From Phoronis australis (lineage: Eukaryota; Phoronida; Phoronidae), in assembly GCA_002633005.1 (NCBI GenBank), contig NMRA01000030.1:368019-432018 (forward strand): a DNA stretch of 64,000 nucleotides, read 5' to 3'. A model generated the notes under the pieces. The model was not told where the DNA came from. It was given only the letters and a program-made list of their open reading frames with translations, and ran no database searches. The translations under genes were made by a program, and so were the position numbers. Positions 1-13,400 of this stretch are shown here, one piece after another. The first letter of the stretch is position 1; each line of letters opens with the position of its first letter.

Positions 1-191
1 CCCAGAATGCACTTCTTACCTGCACCCAGAATGCACTTCTTACCTGCTCCCAGAATGCACTTCTTACCTGTACCCAGAATGCACTTCTTACCTGTACCCA
101 GAATGCACGTCTTACCTGCGCCCAGAATTCACTTCTTACCTGTAGCCAGAATGCACTTCTTACCTGCGCCCAGAATGCACTTGTTACCTGA
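1..191. repeat. 24-bp minisatellite, about 8 copies
   Basis: Unit cccagaatgcacttcttacc plus tgya, in an upstream ZFYVE26 intron. It is cut by the window start. Its period is a multiple of three, so it stays open in frame by chance. Confidence 0.9.
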
Positions 192-363
192 ATAAGGTAA
201 AACTTGCGACCATTTCTAGCAGTAAGTGGTTTAAATCATAAGTTAATTTATTTGACAGAATACTGTAGTTACGCTGTATTTTGCCGCTTTTGGTGGACTG
301 TTAGTGTTTCGTGAAAAATCCTGGTTGGCATGTCTTACTCTTTAAGTCTGTTTCTTGTTTCAG

Positions 364-1473
364 AAAATGAAGCTCGGAAAGTGCATTTTGAAGATAAATC
401 TCCTTCGGAGTTGCACCAGAAAAGCAGTTCTCTGTTAGATGTTGAGAAAGAACGTGACATTGCTATCTATCGGAGTTACTGTATTCTTAATCATTTCATG
501 GCAGCTCTGGCGTTTTGCGTGGACCTCTCCAATCCTGAACTTCAACTTGAGTCACAGTTGAGCAGACGTTCGTCTTCCAATGAGTGCTCAGGTGGAGACA
601 CCTATCAAGAAATCAAATCTGTCGGGTGCAAAACGGCCAATGCTCAAGTCTTGCAAAACATGAGTAAAGATGACTTCCAGGAGAAATACAATTCAAGAGT
701 TGTTGAAAACTTACAGAGAGGTCGAGAAGAGCTGCGTAAAATGTTTCCACTCACATACAGAGTGGAGATTCTTGAAAATATTTTCTCACTGTTGTTTGTT
801 ACTCATGAAAACTTGCAGGAAATGACTGTAGCCAATGAGGACAGTGGGGAGGAAGGGCCAGCAGACGAGACCCAGAGTCTTTCATTTTGTCCATCCGAGG
901 ACAAAGGTCACAGTTCAGATGGGGGCGACAATTCAGAGTTGCAAATGACTGGTGCTAACCCTCAAGATTCTAAGGAACTCTGTCGTGAAAATTTTACTAT
1001 AAGTAAAACGGTGCTCAACGATATTCCTTCAGACACTAAGAGGCATGTTTCAGAAAGTGGAGCTAGCTTCAAAAGTTATTCCAGTTGGTCAAGTTTATAC
1101 CAGCTGGGATTTGTTGTTAATGATTCTGTGATGAGAGACATTCTGTTCACACTTAAGGAATGCATTGATGATGTGAACGCAGCAAAATTTCGACTGCAAG
1201 GACAGGATGTTAGCGTTGACCCTGCTCTTGTCAAACATGCTGACAATGAGCCATTGTTGTCTGCTGTGCAGGAACAGGAGTTGTCTGCCCATGTCAAGTC
1301 GTCTGTCAATAATTGCACTTTGCAACAGAGGATCACTCGTCTCAAACAGTATGTGAGTGAGGCATCATGGCGCTTCCAGCTGGTATCACGTGATCACATT
1401 CCCAGGCAGTATGGTATTGTCGCAAATGAAGTGATCTCAAGAGAGGATGACCAGTTTTCAGATGATGATCTTG
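364..1473 (+). CDS. ZFYVE26: ZFYVE26 exon 1 in window (1,110 nt)
   Basis: Acceptor tttcag before 364; donor GTATGC after 1473. It begins with two bases of a split codon and ends phase 1. It encodes a helical then acidic/serine-rich stretch (start NEARKVHFEDKS; end SREDDQFSDDDL). No named domain is recognised; it belongs to the long N-terminal part of spastizin. Confidence 0.85.
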
Positions 1474-4400
1474 GTATGCTTATGAAACTATCTGTAATCA
1501 TAAGATTGCCTAAATTCTAGGCAAAACATTACGGTACAAATCTTAGTGAGTGATAACAAAATAAGCACATCATTAGCTCCACTACTTATTTCTAACACTA
1601 ATCAGGCTAAATTCGTTTTTCAGTCCAGACATTTGTGCTTTATAATATTCAGTTCGCGCTCAAATGCTCTCAGTTAGCTGAAGTGGAAAGGTCATCCTAG
1701 TGCATATGACATCATGAACAGTATGTTGGCAGTGAATGATCTCCTCTGCTTCCTTGTAACATCATTGCGGTCGGTAATTATTCCAAGTTTCTTCAATTGT
1801 TTTTTCTCAACAGACGGAAGCTATAATGGTCGATTAAATGCAAGCGTAAGCTTAGCAATTAATATCTTTTATATGCGCTAACTGCGAAGCAATACCGAAG
1901 CTAGTTTACAGTGAAACAAAATTATGTTTTCTTCCAAGGATACTTGCAATATTTTGTGCACATCTGATGCAAGCCCAAGTTCTGTCAGTAATGTTGACAC
2001 CAGACACTAGAGGGACCTGTTGGCTTAGAACATTGTTACCTCATACATCAACCTATCTATATTTTCTCCAGTTCTCTGTCGTTCACTTTGTTGTCATAAC
2101 TTTCATACTGTTCTCTAGAGTTCCGTGTATTCATTGTTGTCTAATGATCAACTGATAAACACAGTTTATGTTGTTATGCGTTATGTAGGGAGAATTAAGA
2201 CTGATGACATAAAAGGCTATTCAGCTATGTGCAAACAAGTCTGGCATTACTGAAGTACACATTATGATTGATGTCTATTCAGTTACTTAATCTCAAAACA
2301 CCAAACACTCCGGGATTTGTACTTTTTATCTCAGATAAATACCTTGATTTCTTTTGCAGGTCTCTTGACTTGAAATAATTGAATGTCAGTGCAATAAACA
2401 TTGTGCTTTAGAAGTTATTGTCTGTGGTGATACATGATGAAAATTTATTAAGTATTTTTGACAAAAAAATCAGCAAAGACAATGAGAACAAAAACACATC
2501 AGGGCCCAGTTGCGTAAAAGTTACACGCCGTATAGCAACAATGATGTCGCATTATTACATGCCACACTGTTATTGTTGAACAATGCTCCTGACGTCATGC
2601 AACAATCAAACTTATCCAGCAGATAACTGAAGTTTTATGCAACCCAGCCCAGGTGATTATCTGTAGCAACGTAAAGAAATTCAGTGACAAAGTTTTGCTG
2701 TGAAATTTTTGATAGTTTCTGGTGTTTTTTCTTCAAAACTTGTATCTTGTCAAATTTTCATTCATTAATTTCTTATATATGTACGTATGTCATGATATAA
2801 TTTTTCTCTGCCGCCAGATGTGCTCATCCTAGACGATGACTCTGATTCACCATGTAGCAGTCAAGTGTCTAGCAGAAGAACCAGTCCTCTGTCTCTCACC
2901 AGTAGGTTGTTCGGAGTGAAACGAATGGTTTTGTTTAAAAATCTTTTATGCCCCTACATTTTCTTATCTTGTTGCATGTCACTGTCATCTCTGTGTCTTA
3001 GTAGGTATCTTTCCTCCACCTCTATTCTCTGTAAAGTGTCTTAAACAGGCCAGTCAAACGTTATGAATGTAGCAGTCATGAAGTAATTCCTTCACTTATA
3101 AACACGGCTCACATGCCTGATCGACTCAGTTCACTGACTCCTTCAGACGCCTTTGTTAAGACTTCTGATACCTCCCTAATCAAGTGTGTGTATTTGCTTA
3201 TCGAAAAAGAGAACTTTCAATGATGTTTACTGCTTGAGCAGATGTGCCTGAGTGTGTAAATTGGTTGTTAATGTACTGTGCACCAGAGGCCTTTGATGCA
3301 AGTAAACATATGGAAATAAGGTGACTCAACGACCACCAAGCCTGGCTTAACAAGTGCCAAACTCAGTTCTATACTCACGACCTGTTTCTGAGTGATATTC
3401 GTGAATCTGGTCAGAAGTTTTTGTAGTACATAAGCCATGTTTTGTCCAGCACTATGCTGGGCGGTCATTAAGCCGTGAATTTACCACACGTTTGAGCCTA
3501 GCCAGCCACCTTGCTGTATGAAGACTTATAGTTGATTCCCCGATTTTGCATGTACCCAAGCCAGTCGTTAGGTATACTTCGTGTTGATACGGTCACATGC
3601 AGAACTACGCTTACTATTCCAAGTCACAAAACTTTGAAGAAACACTAGCCTTTACACAGACTGTTTATTTCTCATTTTTGCAATTTCAGTTTTACAACTT
3701 GACTGTTTTATTTGATTGTAACATTTTTCATGTATTCCGTAATGCTTTGATTACATTCATAACTGTTCATCTACTTTTGTGCTCTTCATATACGCCAAGA
3801 AAATATTCAGAAGAAAATATTGACTAATGAATTTTTTACCACACTGGAAACATTTAGTAATGATCCCTTTTAATATGAATTTTATCATATGAGGCTCTTG
3901 AGCAAGGCATTTTAACCGCTTTACATTATGTCATATTTTAATTGTAAAGTTTTTGTTAATCTTTTTATGTTATTGTGACTTGCTCATTGAGGAGGTTTTG
4001 CAATACATGGATAGATAAAATACCGGTAATATATAACACTACATGGTCAGGCTGCTATTTCTCCTATCTGGACCCAGAGTGAAATTCCTCAAAATCCCAC
4101 TGGAGGGTCTAGATACGGGAAATAACTCCTGAGGGCCTGTAATGATCTATTTATACCCCACCCATTTTGAGCATGGAAATATAACTTTGCCTTTGTTTGA
4201 TGTCGATCATTCCTATACAGTGTAGTGGATCAAACCACATTACATGAACGTCTTGTATAGAACATTGTAGCATATCCGTCACATTTTCCTGCCATAGTGT
4301 CACCTCTCATGTTAAATTGGTTATTACCTGGTAGATATTTACCCTTCGGGCTTGTATTAGGAGATAATTGAAATAACATTTCAGGCCACAGTGCATGTGT

Positions 4401-7400
4401 TATCATTTCAGGTGTGAGAGATAAAATAAATGACAGTCCTTTGTCTGGCAAGGACAGCGAGGCGCTGACTGATTCTGGAAGTGGTCCTTCAAAAAGGAAG
4501 AAGAAGCGTCGATCACGTAGTGCTACCAGACACCGGCGGAGCACTAGCATCAGCGCCCGTAATACAAATAGTATTGTATCGCGAATGTTGGCCTCCCATG
4601 AGTCTCTGCTGAGTATGTGCCTGAAGCGACGGAACATGACGCAAGCTAGTCAAGTTGTAAAGGTGCTTGGATGATAGCTGTGGTTGAGTCAAGTCAGACT
4701 GGATATTTGTTCAATTTCATGTTTGTTTCACAACTGCTTGATACCAAGTGGTGCAGTGCAAGCTGAGTGCTTGCAGTTAATCCCAGCTTTACTGTGCTGT
4801 TGCATGCATTTTCATGTCATTTATTTTGGACCTAATATTTTTGTTTACAACTTGAAGGATGATTTTTAAAAATTATTTTTAATTCTGGATTTGAAAGCAC
4901 AACACTTCAGAGTCAGTCCAGCTCTTGCACAGACAGATGGTTCTTTTTACTACTGGTATTAGACCTTGAGCAGAGATTGTGAGACATTCAGCTCGCCTGT
5001 CTATGACAGATTTTATTATCCTTGAATTTTGTACAGTAAAACTGTTAGACATAACTATAGGCACTTTGTGATTTTCCGTTTTTCTTTTGTTTTTTTCTGC
5101 ATATTTACTGGAAGCCTCTCATGAACAGTTTCATCATACCCATTTTGATGACCACATTTTATCAGAAAAATTGCTTCCTTTTAATAAATACCACCCAATG
5201 ACTAATAATCACTTTGTACAGATGTTCCACATGAAGGGTGTCCCAGAAGCAGCTGAAGTCTCCTTCTCTGAAGCCTTCTCAGCCGCTCTCAATAAGTTCC
5301 AAACTGTTGACACTAACTACAAGTCATCTAGTGTTACCAAGATCGCTCACAACAAGTCCTCGCTTGGCTCCATTGCTAGCCTGGCCGCGGTTGGCATAGC
5401 AACCATGGGAGTGATGTCAATTGTGGAGGGCGTCCTAAGTGGGAGTCTCGTGCCTGGATTCTCAGATGACCTTATTAACAAAGTAAGTTAGTAGTGGTCA
5501 ACAGGATGTGATGTGGCGTTGAGTTCAAACCCTCTGAGCAGTAATTAGTGGCTCCATCTAGTGTTGGAGCACGAAACGCAGTCCATTACCACTGAAAGTC
5601 TGCTGTAGGCATGTAAATAGCTGGCCTACCATGTGAGTTCAGTCTTCAACGATAATGTTTTGTAACTGTTCACAAGCTCAGGATTCCTTTGTAAACTGGT
5701 TATGGTAAAAGTTATCCATTTTGAGAAGTCTTCACAATTTGGGACACAGAGTCTCCCGCAAATGTTAAATTGTCCTCATTCTGTAATTCACCATATTTCT
5801 CAAATTTCTGACAATGTATCTTCAATGCAAAGAGTGGGTGATTTTGCCGTCTTTCCAGTGATTCTTGAATTTGGGATGGCCAATATTGCATATTTCTAGA
5901 ATTTGGGACAAGCTCCGACCTTGAGCAAAATCATATTAGCATTTAAGTGTGTAGAAGTATGTATTCCTGTAATTAGAAAGACTGTGGACTTTCATGTTGA
6001 ACTTTATGCAAAGAAAATCAATGGCTGGCCAAATTTCATGTGACATAACTGTCCAAAATAAAACTTAAAAAGCACTGTAACAGTTACACTTTTCTCAAAT
6101 GTCAATTTGTCATGTGTTTGTCCAGCATCAGCTGCTGTATCTCACAAAACCCTCATTGGTAAAACGGCATGAGTGAATTTTCGGGTGGACCCAACCACTG
6201 GTGTGCCCCATAGTTGCAATTTTAATTTTTTTTACTTTTGTCTCTGTTAGCCTTTGTTCCTTGATGGATTTTCATGAAATTTGGCAAATAGCCAGCATCA
6301 TCTCGTTTTCAGACAAATTCAATGTATTAGGTCCTATCTAGTGGCCATTTTTACTGTTTTCGAGTCATGTTTTTTGTTGTCTGCCTTTCTGTCATGTAAA
6401 CCAGGCTAAGGATGATTATGGAAATTGGTACATCGTGTTCATACTGAGAGGAGGACGACTGACAATGATTTACGGATGGCTCCAACTACTGTGACGCCTC
6501 CTCGTTGTAGTTTTTTTTTGCATTCGCGGCTATCTCCTGAATCCCTTGCAGGAACTCTGTTAAATTTGGCTGGTGTATTTGTATGAAAATGACAACACTT
6601 GGCCATAAGTTACCGCTGCGCCTCCTATTGACAATTTTATTATTTTTTCAATAGGTTTTCCTCTGTAGCTTCGGAGTTCCTTGACAGATTTTCATGAAAT
6701 TTGGAATATAGGTTTCTTTTAAGGAAACGTTGACACTTTCTGACATACTGTACTCCACCTAGTGGCCATTTTTATTATTTTGATGTCTGTCTTTTGACAT
6801 CCATCTCTCTATCAACAAACCACTCTAAGGATCATTATGAAAATTGGACCGTGTTCCTACTGGGAAGAGCTCATCTGACGATGGATTGCTCCAGCTACTG
6901 TGGCACTCCCTAGTGGCAGTTTTGTGTTTTTCTTGTGCGCAGCTCTATTTCCTCACCCTCGCGTACGACCTCGACTAGTGTATTTTCTAGAAATGTGAGA
7001 GCAGACATCTGTCGGATAGATATAACTACCATTGTGCCCCTTGTGATAATTCTGTTTATCTTTTTGTTTGCCTTTATGGATGTTTAATACGAAATTTCGC
7101 AAATAAGTCTCTGCCCTGTTTTAGATTGATTTGATCTACGTTACGCCCCCTAGTGGGCTTTCTGTTGTTTTTGTGTCCTTCTTGAAGAATCATGATGAAA
7201 AATGGCAAGTGTGTTCCTATTGAGGAGAGCACTTCTGACTTTGTCTGCACCCCCTAGAGGCTGTTATCAATTTCACTAACTGTTGGTTGATTAAATGGGA
7301 ATGTTTTAAATAGTGGTCATCTTGTATCTGGACTGTACAGTGTGTGCATATCAACACTCTGCGTTACTCTTGTTTTCATAAGTCCTATATTTGCAGTGGA

Positions 7401-10400
7401 ACATTTCAAAACCTATTCCTACCAGCCTTTTGGAAAACACTGTATAGTTATTGTTTTCATGAATCTGATCGGCCGTTTCTGAGATAAGATGTTCACAAGT
7501 TAGCCAAATGTGGAATTTTTTTCGGGCTGAGACTAATTTTGTGCTTTGAGACTATAAATTTTGCACTGTTCTTGTAGTTATGAGTAATACTTAAGTGTGT
7601 ATGTGTGTGTTTGTGTGTGTATGTCTGTGTGTGTCTGTGAGTGTGCGTGTGTGCGTGCGTGCATGCGTGTGTGTGTTTAACTTCAAGTTGGGAACCATAT
7701 GTTATTGTTGGACACATTGCTAATATTGATATTACGATATCCCTTTGTAGGTGAGTGTATTACCAGCATTCGCTGACCACATTCATCCCAAAAACGTTCC
7801 AGCAATGGTGACCTTTGACCTTGTATGTGTGGGGTGCCAGGTGTGGGACGGGTGCCGTGACCTTTTGGAACAAGTGAAGAAAAAGCTGGCGTCTGGTTAG
7901 TCTAGGAGTTCTTTTTCAACTGCAAATTTTTTTACAATGTGGTCTCAAAGTAAGGTTAATTTTAAATTTAACGTTGCGGTTAACTTCTATTGACAGGAAT
8001 GGTTTTCATTCTGTGATGTTGCTAATGTCACTTTTGTTCAATAATTTTCAGATTACCTCACTGCTTCGTAAATAATTATTGTTTTTCACTGTACACCAAA
8101 GTTTGATTTTGCTTGACTAGAAATCTGGAGAATTCGCATACCCATTCTAAAATTTCAGCGGCACTTCAACCTAAAGAACAGATGTCAAAAAAACTGTCAA
8201 AGGGTGAGGACTCTGTCAAAGGACTTCCAGCTGTTGTTGATCGGTTGACTGCTTTGATTGGTCAAGGTAATGTTACCGAATCGGCCAATCAGGCAGATCC
8301 TGAGGTGTTTGACAGATGGTTCAAGAAGAGTATTTCTCAGATCCTATTGGACAGCACACATTCACTCCACCCAGTTTCACACAGGACTTATGTGAACTCA
8401 GTGCTAGAGTTAGGGAAAGGTACAGTACAAAAACTGCAGTTTATTTGAATTATTTTAATATTACAACTACAAAATGAATTATTTTATTTCCCATGCTTTC
8501 ATACTCATTGTTTGTACAAAGTCACAGTAGATTGAATGACTGAACCCATTCTTAGGATGTGGGAACAGTTATTCTGCTTTTTTGAAGAGCTGGACAGGAC
8601 TGCATTCCATAAACCTAAGATACTGGCCAGTCACTTATGGCGAGACATTATCAATTATGGAATGGATAAAGATGTATTCTATGTCATAATTAAGCATTCT
8701 ATCCTGACCAGCCTCTCTTCAGTCTCCACTGTTTTGCTTGGTCCTGAGCATACTCATTTTTCACTCATGATTTGGCAGGCTGGCATGATCTTACTTTTAT
8801 GAAGTACAACGTGTACCAGACCACCTGCAATTATATTTATAAACAGTTGGACTTGTAAAGCTGCTGCATTTTGACAAAATATCAACTTTTAAAATTTCAC
8901 TATTGTAAACCTAATTTTAACTTCCTTACTCAAGTTAAGACGTGATTCTTGCTATTTCCAATACCTGGCTCTTCATTATTGTCTCCGACCTAGCTCATCA
9001 ATTTGGCTTGTCACAGTTGGTCATTTATGCGCCGAGCAACGTCTCAAACAGTTATGAACTGTAAGCTCTTTCAAAGCCCACAATTCATTGCTTATCTGAG
9101 TAAGGAACAGGTTGATGCCAACTTTTAGTGGTGAGTGGTATAAGTGAAGCATTACATTGTTTCTGGTCTGAAGGTGGGTACATAGTCTTTTTAATCATTA
9201 CAGCACTCAAAAATGCCATTTGTGAAAGAGACAAATTCACCGAGTCCACGAAACGCAGTTCTGCTCTGAACAAATCTCCTAAGAAAGACCAGCCATCTGT
9301 TACCATCACGATGAAGTACTTAATGCACTCTGTTGTCAAGAACACACCAGCAGGGGGCCTCCTTATTGATCACTACAGGTGAGACCACGCATGCCCTTTT
9401 CATTCAGCTGAACATTATTCTTGTCATACTGTCAATGTGCAGCCATATGTGGTACGTAGATCGCACCACCACTACAGCTACAAACAACAACAACAACAAC
9501 AACAGTGAACAACAAGGTAACAATTAAAGCTTAAATGGAACATTGGGGATCATATCTTTTAACAATCACAATAAAATGGTAAGTTCGTTAATGCTTTGTC
9601 TTAATTTTAAAGCACTTAATTGTGAAATAAAAGTTAAGTTAATTTTGGGGACTTAGATGTTGCAAGGCCTACATTTTCATGTTTTTATATGTTTACCTAA
9701 ACTTAGGAGAGTATTCTAAAGTGTTGAATAAGTTGACGCTCTGTTACAGGAGTTGTAAATCTCTGGAAAGTGGCAACGTGAATTTTCTGGCCAGTTTGTA
9801 TGAACACGTGAAGGGCTTGGCAGTGATGAAGGCAGAGTGTGAGGGAAGAGTGAGAGGTGAGTATTGGCCAGTTTGACCTATTGGCCTTATGTTTATATTT
9901 GATTAGAGAATAAGCACTTATCGGCAAGTGTGTATGCAAATGAGATACCACTGATTCGAGGTCCTCTTCCATTTTGTGCAATCATTAATTCTCATTGAGT
10001 GTTGCAACTGACAGTGCATGAAGTATTGAGTGTTACAACTGACAGTGTATGAAGTATTGAGTGTTACAACTGACAGTGTATGACGTATTGAGTGTTGCAA
10101 CTGACAGTGTATGAAGTATTGAGTGTTACACCTGACAGTGTATGGAGTATTGAGTTTTACTGATAACTGACAGTGTATGAAGTATTGAATGTTACAACTG
10201 ACAGTGTATGAAGTATTGAGTGTTACAACTGACAGTGTGTGAAGTATTGAGTGTTACACCTGACAGTGCATGAAATATTGAGAGTTACAACTGACAGTGT
10301 ATGAAATATCGAGTGTTACAACTGACAGTGTATGANNNNNNNNNNNNNNNNNNNNNNNNNNNNNNNNNNNNNNNNNNNNNNNNNNNNNNNNNNNNNNNNN

Positions 10401-13400
10401 NNNNNNNNNNNNNNNNNNNNNNNNNNNNNNNNNNNNNNNNNNNNNNNNNNNNNNNNNNNNNNNNNNNNNNNNNNNNNNNNNNNNNNNNNNNNNNNNNNNN
10501 NNNNNNNNNNNNNNNNNNNNNNNNNNNNNNNNNNNNNNNNNNNNNNNNNNNNNNNNNNNNNNNNNNNNNNNNNNNNNNNNNNNNNNNNNNNNNNNNNNNN
10601 NNNNNNNNNNNNNNNNNNNNNNNNNNNNNNNNNNNNNNNNNNNNNNNNNNNNNNNNNNNNNNNNNNNNNNNNNNNNNNNNNNNNNNNNNNNNNNNNNNNN
10701 NNNNNNNNNNNNNNNNNNNNNNNNNNNNNNNNNNNNNNNNNNNNNNNNNNNNNNNNNNNNNNNNNNNNNNNNNNNNNNNNNNNNNNNNNNNNNNNNNNNN
10801 NNNNNNNNNNNNNNNNNNNNNNNNNNNNNNNNNNNNNNNNNNNNNNNNNNNNNNNNNNNNNNNNNNNNNNNNNNNNNNNNNNNNNNNNNNNNNNNNNNNN
10901 NNNNNNNNNNNNNNNNNNNNNNNNNNNNNNNNNNNNNNNNNNNNNNNNNNNNNNNNNNNNNNNNNNNNNNNNNNNNNNNNNNNNNNNNNNNNNNNNNNNN
11001 NNNNNNNNNNNNNNNNNNNNNNNNNNNNNNNNNNNNNNNNNNNNNNNNNNNNNNNNNNNNNNNNNNNNNNNNNNNNNNNNNNNNNNNNNNNNNNNNNNNN
11101 NNNNNNNNNNNNNNNNNNNNNNNNNNNNNNNNNNNNNNNNNNNNNNNNNNNNNNNTGACCTTTCTCCACTCAGGTATGTGACCTTTCTCCACTCAGGTAT
11201 GTGACCTTTCTCCACTCAGGTATGTGACCTTTCTCCACTCAGGTATGTGACCTTTCTCCACTCAGATATGAGACCTCTGGGAATACTCATCCCACTCTTA
11301 GTAACAATTGTTTATTTCTCTGTTACTGAAATCCTTTTTATCTTGATCTCCATTGATGAAGATTTAAAAAGATCTAAAAAGTCATTGTTCACAAGTATAC
11401 CCAGTTATTATGTGACTTGAAATTTTGGTTTTCAGTGTAATCTTAGAAAGTTTTCAAATACATAAATGTTGAATATAGTATAATTCAGCAGAATGTCCTC
11501 TCTAATATAAATCTCACTAAAGACGACACGGCTATAGGTATTTATAGTTTTCCATAGACGTTTTTTAAATTCTTTGAATATACCCATTCTTAGCAATGTA
11601 TGGAGTCTGAGAAACAGTCGGAAAATTATCAACACCTAGTGTTGTGTTGTATTTACTAGACTTGTTACAGTATTACAATACATGTAAAGGTAGAATAAAA
11701 CAGTTAATTACAATTTATCTCTTCTGAAATGGCACATGCTATAATGATGTTGGTGTGAAAACCAACAGGATTACCCATGATTAGCATTATCATGAGATTA
11801 TTACCCTATGGTGCGCCATTTTTGTTGTGCGACATATTGTCTGCAATCATCTCGTTTCTAGACTGGAGTCGATGGCCAACAAGTTGAATGTGAACCTGAC
11901 CCACATAATAGTGAAGAGCTGCTGTCCCACCCTGCCCTCCAACTGTCTACCCACCCATATACCTCATACAGGTAACAATATACATGCTGTCTGTTGTGTT
12001 CAAGGTTACATGGCTAACACTCACAGAGGCAAATGATTGCAAATACGATTGTGTTTCGCACAAGCAAGACACATTTCAATCCACATAAATTTGCCAATGA
12101 TTCATATTTGCACTTTAGGATCGCCTACATAAACCATGACTTAAACTTTTTGTCAATAAAAATCCTAAGATAGGACCACGTTGACTGTGACTGCCTCAGA
12201 TAAGACCACCTTGACTATGACTGCCTTTTCTAAGACCACCTTGGCAATGACTGCCTCGGATAAGACCACCTGTGCTATGGCTGCCTCAGATAAGACCACT
12301 TTGGCTACGACTGTCTCAGATAAGACCACCTTTGGCTATGACTGCCTGACATACGATCACCTTGGCTATATCTGCCTGAGATAAGACCACCTAGGCTATG
12401 ACTCCCTGACATAAGACCACCTTGGCTATGACTCCCTGAGATAAGACCACTCTGGCTATGACTCCCTGAGATAAGACCACCTTGGCTATATCTGCCTGAG
12501 ATAAGACCACCTTGGCTATGACTCCCTGAGATAAGACCACCTTGGCTATGACTCCCTGAGATAATACCATCTTAGGAAAGCAAGTCACTAAATAAGATTA
12601 TCTGTCTAGGATAAAATGTAGATAAAGATTTCTTACAGACAAGAGGTTACACGTACTTAAAGCAGATGCTCATGTCTCTGGCCGAAGGTATAAGTTACCG
12701 AAAACTTTTACATGAGGCTGGTAATCTCTCATCTTTGTTAAGAAGTTGACATTTGATCTTGAACAGCAATGTTATCACTGAACAGGTCATTCTCATTTTG
12801 TATACAATAAATGAGATCTCTTCTGATACTACGTGCACCAGTTACATCAACTCAGCTTAACGCACATACACTATGCAAACTACTGATAGCTATAGGCTAC
12901 TGTTATGTTGTCTTTGAATCTTGATTTTCCTTTTTGAATGCATGAATACTTCTCAATACTTGGAAGATGGCGCTTTCGGGGATATTCAGCATTTTCTCCC
13001 TTTCCCTGCAAACTGAAACACAGAAATGCATTACTTATATTAACTTTCCATTTGTTTGTATATAAATCATTTTTAAAACTATTTATTTGTTTCTGATTTC
13101 ACAGATAAAGGTGTGTTGCATCATGGGAAGCTTGTACTTAATGAACCTAGTCGAGTGGTTACGTCATACAGACAGCCAGAGTTTGTTGCTAGGGAACTAC
13201 TTACAAGGATGTTACAGTTGATGAAAGGTTAGTAATCTGACTCAATTGTATGACAGTGGTCAACTTTGGTCAAGTTTGGTTAATTTTTGAAAATTTGATA
13301 TGATTAAGGTATTAAAATGATCACCGTCTACCAACATTAAAAGTGAACATTTTATGCTTCAAATTGTTTATTTAATCACGCTGGAAATTTTTTTATAGAA

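Noticed and set aside
7-195. Open frame with eight MHFLP-type repeats
   Set aside because: It is the 24-base minisatellite read in frame; the period is a multiple of three.
8536-8802. 88-codon frame between ZFYVE26 exons
   Set aside because: Flanking exons join in phase without it and it has no matching splice sites.
10254-11215. Long frames across the gap
   Set aside because: They consist of N.
12181-12588. Repetitive frames on both strands (DKTTLAMTAS / VVLSQGVIAK)
   Set aside because: Product of the 30-base minisatellite; no start context, no family.
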